Assembly (NCBI RefSeq): GCF_017498545.1
Contig: NZ_CP071793.1
Coordinates: forward strand, 6,647,001-6,711,000
DNA: 64,000 bases
DNA from: Sulfidibacter corallicola
GTDB taxonomy: Bacteria > Acidobacteriota > Holophagae > Acanthopleuribacterales > Acanthopleuribacteraceae
Direction: 5' to 3'
The notes under the pieces are model-generated. The model had not been told where the DNA came from. It made no database searches and worked only from the letters and a program-made list of their open reading frames with translations. A program made the position numbers and the translations under genes. Numbering within the stretch: position 1 is the stretch's first letter; each line of letters starts with the position of its first letter. Below, piece after piece: positions 46,993 through 54,460 of this stretch.

Positions 46993-47164
46993 AGAGAGTC
47001 GTCGTGCCAGGTAGGTGCGACCGCTGGTCGCACATTCCGGAGCTCCTGCTTCTATCGGTGGTTCGCTCTTTGGCGTTTCGTATTGACGCGGTCTTGATCC
47101 TTTCGAAGAGTACATCCGGCGGACTTACCGCCCCTGCTGAACCTACCTGGCACGACGAATCTCT
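46993..47164. mobile_element. Small non-autonomous element with about 24-bp inverted ends
   Basis: The left end reads GTCGTGCCAGGTAGGT at 47001-47016 and the right end is its complement, ACCTACCTGGCACGAC, at 47141-47156. Outside these the match continues for eight more bases with one mismatch. The enclosed 124 bases have no coding capacity. The right-end sequence recurs at 52098-52113. This resembles a MITE, but target-site duplications are not evident. Confidence 0.5.
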
Positions 47165-47365
47165 CTGCATTCGGGGACTCCGAGCAATTTTGTCCACGAA
47201 CCAGAGTATTTCCACGGAATGGTCTCCGCAATTCCGCCGGTCAATCAAAAAAATAGGGACTACGGGATCCGAGGATGGACTTCAAATTCGTGTCAATCTG
47301 CGTGATTCGTGGACAGACTTTCAAGTAAACTGATCGAAGCGATCAGACATAGATCAAAGTCGATC

Positions 47366-47468
47366 ATCGAGAGATCTAGAGACTCGGCTTACCGGCTTCG
47401 CTCTTTTATCACTCTATCTTTCGAAGCCTGGGCCGCTTCGACAAGTCGGGCCAGCGGCCCAACCTACC
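47366..47468 (+). repeat. 103-base dispersed repeat, copy 1
   Basis: Matches 52001-52103 (also 103 bases) with about 80% identity by eye: both begin ATCGAGAGAT, share CGGCTTCGCTCTTTTA-like text and CGAAGC(C/A)TGGGC(C/T)GCTTCGA, and end in CCAACCTACC. Non-coding. Confidence 0.75.
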
Positions 47469-47540
47469 GCCGCGCCGGCCCTCAAAGCATGCGGGAACTC
47501 CTGACATGAATCGCTTCGACATGTTCATCCTGCGGGCCGG

Positions 47541-48494
47541 TCACGGTAGGGGCGGGGGCGCCGGGCCCGAGGACACCTCCAACCTGTCGTCCGACTCGCG
47601 AAGGATCAGGTTGGTGGTCTTCTCCACCACGATCCGGGCCTCTCGCGCCGAAAACCGCGAAAAATCCCCCCGCAGTTGATGATTCAACGCGTTTCGCCGC
47701 GTTCGGGCATCCGCGTAGGCTAGCCGGAAACCCGTCTCGCGAGCATACCAGGCCAAGAATTCGTGAACCGGTTTTCCGCGCATGTCCGGGACGATCGCCA
47801 ATTCGCCGATCCAGCTCCAGGTCGGGTCGTTCGCCTGAATCGAGCTCCGCGTGATGCGCCCGTCCGCATGGCGCGTCACCTGTCGACCCGCGCCGATGCG
47901 TTCGTCGTGCCACAGAACTTCGCCTTCCCTGACCTGAATTCTGAGCGTCTGCCGTTCGACGTTCACCATGAATTGGGTGCCCAGGTGGCGCACCTCTCCC
48001 CAGGCGGTGGCGATCACCAGCGGGTCGGCATCCGACGACGAGGTCTCGCAATAGATCAGGCCGCGATCGAGACTGATTCGGTTGGGGCCGACCAGGGTCA
48101 CTTCGGTCCATGGGCCGATCCGCAGGGAAGCCGCTTCCATGTCGATCGCCACACCGCTCGAATCTCCGCTGCGAAGAACCTGGCCCGCCCGCAATGCCGC
48201 GGCCCCTTCCAGGACGGCGTGATCGAGGGTGACCGCTCCGTGGATTTTCACCACGTGTCCCAGCGATGTCGGCGCCGGCCAGAGTGCTTGTGACCGGATC
48301 CAAAGCGCCACCATCAGCGCCGCGGCGATTGCGGCGGCCCACCCGAGGCGGCGCTGGAGACGTCGACGCCTGACCGATGCACGCCAGGCTTTGTGGGTTT
48401 CCGCGCGAATGAGCTCGGTCAACTGCGGGGGCGGTTGCTGCGGCATGGTGGCGCGCAGGAGGTGTTCGATGGGGTCGGGCAATGGATCAGTCAT
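47541..48494 (-). CDS. FecR-domain anti-sigma-like membrane protein
   Basis: 317 residues from the ATG at 48494. A cytoplasmic N-terminus of about 45 residues with a basic patch (SVRRRRLQRRL) precedes one transmembrane helix (about 50-67, AAAIAAALMVALWI) and a periplasmic FecR domain (GSVVKIHG-like strand, then RSGDSSGVAIDMEAASLRIGPWTEV and a second half with LGTQFMVNVERQTLRIQVREGEVLW). FecR proteins hold and activate ECF sigma factors in response to an outer-membrane receptor. The start overlaps the stop of the sigma gene by eight bases, so they are coupled. No receptor with an N-terminal signalling domain is next to it. The frame extends upstream to 48545, but that start lies inside the sigma gene. 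Confidence 0.82.
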   Translation of the reverse strand: MTDPLPDPIEHLLRATMPQQPPPQLTELIRAETHKAWRASVRRRRLQRRLGWAAAIAAALMVALWIRSQALWPAPTSLGHVVKIHGAVTLDHAVLEGAAALRAGQVLRSGDSSGVAIDMEAASLRIGPWTEVTLVGPNRISLDRGLIYCETSSSDADPLVIATAWGEVRHLGTQFMVNVERQTLRIQVREGEVLWHDERIGAGRQVTRHADGRITRSSIQANDPTWSWIGELAIVPDMRGKPVHEFLAWYARETGFRLAYADARTRRNALNHQLRGDFSRFSAREARIVVEKTTNLILRESDDRLEVSSGPAPPPLP

Positions 48495-49065
48495 GCTGTC
48501 CTCCGGAAACCGCGATGAACCCATCGCGAAATGCAGCGCGGGCACGCGTCAACATGGATTCGACCGCTTTGACCGTGGTCTCCATGGACCGCGCGATGTC
48601 CCGCATGGACATGTCCTCCAGGTACTTCATCCTCAATGCGGCTGCGTATTGGGAGGGCAGGTTGTCCAGCGCGATCCAGATCCTGCGTTCGATGTCGCGG
48701 CGGTGCACGGTGCCTTCCGGGGATTCCGCATCCGCGGCCAGCGAGGCCAGTGCCGCTTGGATTTCCGGGTGATCCTCCTGCAGTGGCACCATTTCCCGAC
48801 CCTGGCGCCGGTAGTGTCCGGCGATTTCGTTGCGCGCAATGGTGCACAACCAGGTGAACAACGCGGCTTCGCCTCGGTACGTGTGCAGCTTGCGCACGGC
48901 CAGAACCATGGTTTGCTGGAGGATGTCCGCGACCCAGTCGTCGGGTGCGCGGGGCAGGACAAAGCGGTACAGCTTGGGGAAATATTCCTCGTAGTACGCC
49001 TGAAACGCCTGTTCATCCCCGGCAAGGATGCGTTTCACCAGGTACCGATCAGATAGGTGTCTCAT
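48487..49065 (-). CDS. ECF-type RNA polymerase sigma factor
   Basis: 192 residues from the ATG at 49065. Region sigma-2 (about 10-80) has DEQAFQAYYEEYFPKLYRFV and FTWLCTIARNEIAGHYRR, the core-binding and -10 recognition helices. Region sigma-4 (about 125-180) has LPSQYAAALRMKYLEDMSMRDIARSM and KAVESMLTRARAAFR, the -35 helix-turn-helix. The frame is open up to 49293, but the added residues are not sigma-like and MRHLSDRYLVKRILAGDEQ is the normal ECF beginning. It heads a two-gene unit with the FecR-domain protein, its likely regulator. Target genes cannot be told from the sequence. Confidence 0.9.
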   Translation of the reverse strand: MRHLSDRYLVKRILAGDEQAFQAYYEEYFPKLYRFVLPRAPDDWVADILQQTMVLAVRKLHTYRGEAALFTWLCTIARNEIAGHYRRQGREMVPLQEDHPEIQAALASLAADAESPEGTVHRRDIERRIWIALDNLPSQYAAALRMKYLEDMSMRDIARSMETTVKAVESMLTRARAAFRDGFIAVSGGQHD

Positions 49066-49354
49066 GGTAGGGGGTCTCTCCGATGGGTTGGATGCCGCCA
49101 TCGAGAGAAATCCTTCGAAAATGAGTGAAAATAACGACAGTGCGATGATCGCGTCGGTAGCCGAACCCCGCTCTCGTGTGCTATGCTGCCAACGCAAAAT
49201 TCCGCCCAAGCTCCAATAAAAAAGTGACTTAACCACAAAGCGGCATACCCGCGAACCATTGGCTCGTGGGCGGATGCGGCTTCGCGTTGCCAACGAGTCG
49301 CGAACCCGTCACCGAATCCGGTTTCCTTGACAACTCACACCACGGATTGAACTC

Positions 49355-50740
49355 ATGTTATTTAATTCATTTGAATTCATTTTCGTTTTTCTGCCCATCG
49401 TCCTGCTGTCTTTCTTCACGGTGTCGTTGTCGCGCCGGTACCTTCTTTCGCGTGTCGTCCTGGTGCTCGGCTCGCTCTTTTTCTATGGATACTGGGACTA
49501 CCGCTATCTGCCGTTGATCCTGTTCAGCATCGTGGTCAACTACGCCTTGGGCATTCTCCTGTCGCGCAAGCAGAGCCGCATGCTGCTGACCCTGGGGCTC
49601 ACCGTCAACCTGGCCCTGCTCGGGTACTTCAAGTACGTGGGCTTCTTCATCGAAAACATCAATGCGGTTTTGGGATACACCCTGGCCGATCCACACATCG
49701 TGCTGCCGCTCGCCATTTCCTTCTTCACCTTCCAGCAGATCGCCTATCTGGTCGATTCCTATCGTCAACTCACCCGCGAATACGATTTCGTCAGCTACTC
49801 GCTGTTCGTCTGCTTTTTTCCCCAGTTGATCGCCGGGCCGATCGTGCACCACAAGGAAATCCTGCCCCAATTCAAAGAGGCGGCCTGTTACCTGTTCCTG
49901 CACGAGAACTTCGCGAAGGGCATCTTCATTTTTTTCTTCGCGCTGTTCAAGAAGGTGGTAATCGCCGATACGCTCGCGCTGTGGGCCACGCCCGGTTTCG
50001 ATCAGGCCACCGAGTTGTCCTTCATCGAGGCCTGGGGCACCATTCTCTCCTACACCTTCCAGATCTACTTCGACTTCTCCGCCTATTCCGAAATGGCCCT
50101 GGGCCTCGGCCTGATGTGCAACATCAAGATCCCGGTCAATTTCAGGTCGCCGTACAAGGCCAACAACATCGTCGACTTTTGGCGACGCTGGCACATCACC
50201 CTGTCCCGCTTCCTGCGCGACTACCTCTACATCCCGCTCGGCGGTAACCGCAAGGGCAAGGGTCGCCGCTACGTGAATCTGATGCTGACCATGCTGCTGG
50301 GCGGCCTGTGGCACGGCGCCGGCTGGACCTTCGTCATTTGGGGCGGGCTTCACGGCCTCTATCTGATTCTCAACCACGGGGTTCGGGCCACCAAAATCCA
50401 GGTCCACTGGATGATCGGCCGACTCGCCACCTTCCTGGCCGTGTTGCTGTCCTGGGTCTTTTTCCGGGCGACCGACTTCGAAGCGGCGATCAAGGTCTGT
50501 CGTGGCCTCGTGGGCCTTTCCGGGTTCAAATTGGGGAGCCTGCACTACTTTCCCGGACGGTACACCGAGTTGGTGGCGCTTCCCCTGTTGTTTCTCATCG
50601 TCAATTTCGCGCCCAACACCCTCGAGGTCGCCGAGAAGATGCAACCCGACAGGAAGTGGGCGCTGCTGACCGCGGTGATCATCGTCTGCTGCATCGCCAA
50701 CATGAACAAAGTCAGCGAATTCATTTACTTCCAGTTTTAG
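49355..50740 (+). CDS. MBOAT family membrane O-acyltransferase (AlgI/DltB-like)
   Basis: A 461-residue polytopic protein with about 10-12 hydrophobic segments. MBOAT signatures are clear: DFWRRWHITLSRFLRDYLYIPLGG (His about 280) and GGLWHGAGWTFVIWGGLHG (catalytic His about 320). It begins LFNSFEFIFVFLPIVLL, as in AlgI. Such proteins take an acyl group, usually acetyl, from the cytoplasm and transfer it through the membrane to polysaccharide or another extracytoplasmic acceptor. It is followed after 17 bases by an SGNH-like gene, the common partner that completes transfer. No alginate genes are nearby; an O-antigen-ligase-like gene lies 8 kb away. The acceptor is unknown. Confidence 0.92.
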   Translation: MLFNSFEFIFVFLPIVLLSFFTVSLSRRYLLSRVVLVLGSLFFYGYWDYRYLPLILFSIVVNYALGILLSRKQSRMLLTLGLTVNLALLGYFKYVGFFIENINAVLGYTLADPHIVLPLAISFFTFQQIAYLVDSYRQLTREYDFVSYSLFVCFFPQLIAGPIVHHKEILPQFKEAACYLFLHENFAKGIFIFFFALFKKVVIADTLALWATPGFDQATELSFIEAWGTILSYTFQIYFDFSAYSEMALGLGLMCNIKIPVNFRSPYKANNIVDFWRRWHITLSRFLRDYLYIPLGGNRKGKGRRYVNLMLTMLLGGLWHGAGWTFVIWGGLHGLYLILNHGVRATKIQVHWMIGRLATFLAVLLSWVFFRATDFEAAIKVCRGLVGLSGFKLGSLHYFPGRYTELVALPLLFLIVNFAPNTLEVAEKMQPDRKWALLTAVIIVCCIANMNKVSEFIYFQF

Positions 50741-50757
50741 ATCGGGAAGGAGGGAAC

Positions 50758-51705
50758 ATGCCTTGGCGCCGATACAATCTCTATCTCGCGATCCTGTCGT
50801 TCGGCATGCTGTCCGCGCTCGGTGGGTTCAACATCCTGGTCGATCCCTTCCTGTATCGCCGACCACCGGTGTTCGAATTGAATCAGGAACGCTCGAACTT
50901 CCGCAAGAATTATCACCTGTGGAACATCCTCGCCTTTCGGGACAAAGCGCCGCAAGTGGTCTATTTCGGCGATTCCCGGACGGAAAACCTCGACGTCGAG
51001 GTTCTGGAGGACCTTACGGGCGAAACCCAATTCAACTTCGCCTTTGGCGGGGGCTCCTTTCAGGAGATGTTGACGGCCTTCTGGTTCGGGCTCGAGTATC
51101 ACCGGCCGCAACGCGTGGTGTTCGGCATGAATTTCGACATGTTCAACGAGAACAACGCGCGAAACCGATTCGCGACACCCCAGAAAATCACCACCAACGC
51201 GTTCACCTACTACACCAACCTGTACGTGGCCCGGAGATCGGTCGCCACCCTGGCCAACCACTGGCGCAATACCTACCCGACCGAAGCGCCGCCGATGGAT
51301 CGAGAGACCTTTTGGCAGTATCAGTTGGATGTTTCCACCGAACGCATATTGATGAATTACCACTATCCCGACCGGCTACTGGCCCAACTGAAGGACGTGG
51401 CCGCCTATTGCGGAGAGCACGGGATCGAGTTCATGTTCATCGTTCCCCCGCTGCATCGGGACTATCACGCCAAGATCGCCGAACTCGAGATGGAGGCCAC
51501 CTACGTCAGGTTCAAGGCCGAATTGGCGGCGATCGCGCCGACGATCGATTTCGATTACGACCATCCGCTCAACCGCGACGCGGAAGCCTACAAGGACCCC
51601 TATCACCCCGATCGACCCTTGGCTGAACAGGTGCTGAAGGCCCTGGCCGAGTACGAAAAAGGGGAAACCCTCTCGTTTGGGAAACTGCTCGAACCGGCGT
51701 CCTGA
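50758..51705 (+). CDS. SGNH-hydrolase-like partner of the MBOAT acyltransferase
   Basis: 315 residues from the ATG at 50758 (preceded by AAGGAGGG). An N-terminal membrane anchor (about 8-28, LYLAILSFGMLSALGGFNILVD) is followed by an SGNH/GDSL-like domain: VVYFGDSRTEN (about 67-77) supplies the Ser block and DPYHPD (about 280-285) the Asp-x-x-His dyad. Proteins of this shape (AlgJ/AlgX, DltD, PatB-like) sit next to MBOAT proteins and move the acyl group to its final acceptor outside the cytoplasm. The frame is open upstream inside the MBOAT gene, but this is a shadow. It is translated right after the MBOAT gene and is the last gene of the unit. Confidence 0.8.
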   Translation: MPWRRYNLYLAILSFGMLSALGGFNILVDPFLYRRPPVFELNQERSNFRKNYHLWNILAFRDKAPQVVYFGDSRTENLDVEVLEDLTGETQFNFAFGGGSFQEMLTAFWFGLEYHRPQRVVFGMNFDMFNENNARNRFATPQKITTNAFTYYTNLYVARRSVATLANHWRNTYPTEAPPMDRETFWQYQLDVSTERILMNYHYPDRLLAQLKDVAAYCGEHGIEFMFIVPPLHRDYHAKIAELEMEATYVRFKAELAAIAPTIDFDYDHPLNRDAEAYKDPYHPDRPLAEQVLKALAEYEKGETLSFGKLLEPAS

Positions 51706-52000
51706 ACCCGTGTAACCGGACCCTCGATCGAGTTGCTGCTCAGGCTAATCGAAGCGAATTGCTCGGGGAGCCCGTGCGCGCGTAAGAGACGTAAAGCCTG
51801 TAGGTGCCGGGCTCGCCCAGGGCGCCGGGCCGACTGTTCGAAGTAATGAAATTCAAAGTCCCCGCATTTTGAGAGAGGCGTAAGGCCTGTAGGTGGAGCA
51901 GCTTGCTCCACCAATCGAAGCAACAACCGCTTCGGGTGATAACAGGGCTAAAGAGCGAAGCCCTGAACTCTGATCGAGAGGGAGCACGGAGAAATCGACT

Positions 52001-52103
52001 ATCGAGAGATTCGGAGGCCCGACTTATCCGCTTCGCTCTTTTACCACTCGATCTTGCGAAGCATGGGCTGCTTCGAAAAGTCGGCCGGGCCGGCCAACCT
52101 ACC
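52001..52103 (+). repeat. 103-base dispersed repeat, copy 2
   Basis: Counterpart of 47366-47468. Its right end runs directly into ACCTACCTGGCACGAC (52098-52113), the same sequence that bounds the small element at 47.0-47.2 kb, and then into the 79-base tandem array. The families are therefore physically linked. Confidence 0.75.
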
Positions 52104-52110
52104 TGGCACG

Positions 52111-52291
52111 ACGAATCTCTCGGGATGCGGGAACTCCTCGCCAGGATCGCTTCGAAAGGTACATCCAGCGGATGTACCTACCGGGCAGGACGAATCTCTC
52201 GGGATGCGGGAACTCCTCGCATGAATCGCTTCGAAAGGTACATCCAGCGGATGTACCTACCGGGCAGGACGAATCTCTCGGCATTCGGGGA
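52111..52291 (+). repeat. 79-base tandem repeat, two full units and part of a third
   Basis: ACGAATCTCTCGG begins units at 52111, 52190 and 52269, exactly 79 bases apart. Units contain GCGGGAACTCCTCGC, ATCGCTTCGAAAGGTACATC and the palindromic GTACATCCAGCGGATGTAC. The first two units are almost identical; the third is cut after about 23 bases. It is not a CRISPR: there are no variable spacers. The array ends about 33 bases from the stop codon of the ABC gene. Confidence 0.85.
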
Positions 52292-52324
52292 CTCCAAACG
52301 GATGTGCTTCAAGGCAGGTGGCCT

Positions 52325-54460
52325 TCACGGATGGGCGATGACGATCAACGTTCTCGCCCGCCGGAAGACGCAGGCCATGGCCTGCTGTAGGCTTTCGGGG
52401 TCCAGGGCGCCGAAGCTCTCGTCCAGGATGATCAGTTCCGCGTGTTGCAACAGCGCCCGCGCGATGAATACCCGGCTCGCCTCGCCGTGGGAAAGCTGCC
52501 AGCCGTTGTCGCCGACCAACTGCATCAGTCCGGCGGGCATGCGGCTCAACAGCGGGCTGAGACCCAGCTCGTTGCAGATCTCCTCGGCCTCCTCGAGGTC
52601 TTCTTGGCAGGGAGGCCAGCCGCGCCCCATCAACAGGTTGAAGGCCAGGCTGCCGCTGAAGATGTGGTTCACGTGGAATTGGGGTGCCCCGGAGATGCAG
52701 CGGCGCCACCCTTCCTCGCCCAGCGTGTGGCGATCGAGCCCGTGGATCAGGACCAGGCCCGAATCGGGATTGCGCAAGCCCAGCAACAGGGCCGCGAAGG
52801 TGCTCTTGCCGCTGCCCGACCGACCTTCGATCAAAATGCGCTCGCCCTCGCGGATCGTGAAATGGTCGGCGCGCAGAACCGGTTGCCCGCTTCGCTGGTA
52901 GCGGTACACCAGGTCGTAGGCCTCCAGCAGCAGGTTGCGGTGCCGAATGCTGGTGTCGAGGTCCATCGGGCTCAGACTTGGTGAGGGAGGACGGGCGATC
53001 GGTGCTCGGGTGGCCGACTCGATCAGGGGCAGGGTATTGCGCCACGCCACCAGGGCGCTGATCAGGTTGAGAAAGCCGGAACGCTGCTTGTACAGGGCCC
53101 GAAAGGCCAGCAGAATGCCGCCCAGGCTCATGGCCACCGATTCCGGTGTGGGGCCGCCCCAGGCAAACAGCGGGATCAAGCCGATCACGCCCAGGATCAG
53201 CCAGCCGCGCGAGCTGAAGTTCATCAGCAGATAGCCGTGCAATTCCATGTTGAGCGACAGTTGAAAATAGCGCGCCAGCGACCAGTCCTCGTTCTTGTGC
53301 CAGGTGTCGCGGGGCTCCTGGGCCAGGCGCGTGTCGTGGCCGTACATGGATTCCACCAAATCGTTGGTCATTTGGAGGCGTAGGTCGGTCCACGATTCCC
53401 AACGCCGCTGGAAGGTTCGGAAAAACAGGGCGATGGGGATGGTCCAGACGATCAGCAGCCAGGCCAGCCACCACGCCTCGGCCTGAAAGAGCAGCGCCAG
53501 CGCGATACCCAGCTCGATCACGCTGAACAGGGCGCTGTAGCCGGCATTCAGGGAGAGCGATTCCAGGGTTCTCGATTCGAGCACCAGGCCCAACAACTGG
53601 CCCGAGCCGCGCCCGCGAATCTCTTCCGGATCCAGCCGTTGAATGCCGCGCAGCAGGCGTTCCTTGAAGACGCCGCCGATGCCCAGCGACACCAGGCCTT
53701 GAGCCCAAGTAGTCAACATGCGGAACGGCACGATGCTGAGCAGCATCAGGACCCAGGCCAGCAGGGTCGCCTGGTCGATGCGGCCTTCCAACACGCCTTT
53801 GATGATGACCCACCAGGAACCCACGAACAACAGGTGGGCCATGATGTAGAAGACGACCAGGGCGGCGAAGTGCAGGGTGACCCGGGCCTGGCCCAAATGC
53901 TTGTAGAGGGGCGCTTCGGGCGGCAAGCGCAGTAGCCATGCCTGATCGAAGTGTTTTTGATTTAGGTTGTTGCGAGCCAGTTGGAAGCGGGTTTGGGCGC
54001 GTCGATCCAGGGGCACGCCGGCCGTGTCCAGCAGCAGATCCAATTGGAGATCTTCGCTCTCGGGGACGCCGCCCACGATCAGGGCCTCGAGCTCGCCGAA
54101 GGGAAGTCGGTAGATGCGCGAGTCGGGCCCCAGCACTCGGGCGTGACCGCGATGGCTGCCGCACAGCGCCACGAAGTGACGGCCGCCGCCGCTCGCAATG
54201 GTCAGGAGGGCCGGGCCGCCGCGCCGCAACAGGTCGTGAATCTGCCCGAAGGGGATTTCCACCGGTTCGGCCTCGATCTTCAGCCAGCCGCAGGCTTCCA
54301 CGATCCATTTGCTCAGCGATTCGTGGTGATAGACGTTGAAATCTTCCGGCAGGTGCGGTGCACGGGCCAGCTTGGGCGAGAGATTGGCTCGTCGCGCCAG
54401 GGCCTCGAGGCACTCTCCCAGCTTGTCCTGGGGCCAGCTCCAGAGTTCCAGGCCGTTCAT
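52325..54460 (-). CDS. ABC exporter subunit (NHLP-type second subunit), C-terminus cut after the H-loop
   Basis: 711 residues from the ATG at 54460 (ATGA overlap with the preceding gene). The N-terminal 200 residues have a weak C39-like region (GGRHFVALCGSHRGHARVLGPD) without a catalytic Cys. Six transmembrane segments follow (about 205-480), then a nucleotide-binding domain with GRSGSGKST (Walker A), LSHGEASR in place of LSGGQ, LIILDESFG (Walker B) and IVIAHP (H-loop). The stop comes one residue after the H-loop His, whereas ABC domains normally run 20-30 residues further. Repeats begin about 33 bases past the stop. It is the third gene of the HlyD-ABC-ABC operon, matching the layout of NHLP bacteriocin exporters. 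Substrate unknown. Confidence 0.82.
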   Translation of the reverse strand: MNGLELWSWPQDKLGECLEALARRANLSPKLARAPHLPEDFNVYHHESLSKWIVEACGWLKIEAEPVEIPFGQIHDLLRRGGPALLTIASGGGRHFVALCGSHRGHARVLGPDSRIYRLPFGELEALIVGGVPESEDLQLDLLLDTAGVPLDRRAQTRFQLARNNLNQKHFDQAWLLRLPPEAPLYKHLGQARVTLHFAALVVFYIMAHLLFVGSWWVIIKGVLEGRIDQATLLAWVLMLLSIVPFRMLTTWAQGLVSLGIGGVFKERLLRGIQRLDPEEIRGRGSGQLLGLVLESRTLESLSLNAGYSALFSVIELGIALALLFQAEAWWLAWLLIVWTIPIALFFRTFQRRWESWTDLRLQMTNDLVESMYGHDTRLAQEPRDTWHKNEDWSLARYFQLSLNMELHGYLLMNFSSRGWLILGVIGLIPLFAWGGPTPESVAMSLGGILLAFRALYKQRSGFLNLISALVAWRNTLPLIESATRAPIARPPSPSLSPMDLDTSIRHRNLLLEAYDLVYRYQRSGQPVLRADHFTIREGERILIEGRSGSGKSTFAALLLGLRNPDSGLVLIHGLDRHTLGEEGWRRCISGAPQFHVNHIFSGSLAFNLLMGRGWPPCQEDLEEAEEICNELGLSPLLSRMPAGLMQLVGDNGWQLSHGEASRVFIARALLQHAELIILDESFGALDPESLQQAMACVFRRARTLIVIAHP

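Larger units (their letters stand above)
46908..47540. other. Intergenic region with dispersed repeats
   Basis: 633 bases between the serine-hydrolase gene and the converging FecR gene. It contains a small element bounded by inverted repeats (46993-47164) and one copy of a 103-base dispersed repeat (47366-47468). Small frames here have no domain. No terminator with a good T-run is seen. Confidence 0.55.
51706..52324. other. Repeat-rich convergent intergenic region
   Basis: 619 bases between the SGNH gene and the converging ABC gene. It carries the second copy of the 103-base repeat, a 79-base tandem array and short hairpins (for example GGTGGAGCAGCTTGCTCCACC near 51891). No gene is supported. 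Confidence 0.65.

Noticed and set aside
52111..52291. Possible CRISPR array
   Set aside because: Units are contiguous 79-base copies without variable spacers, and no cas genes occur in the window.
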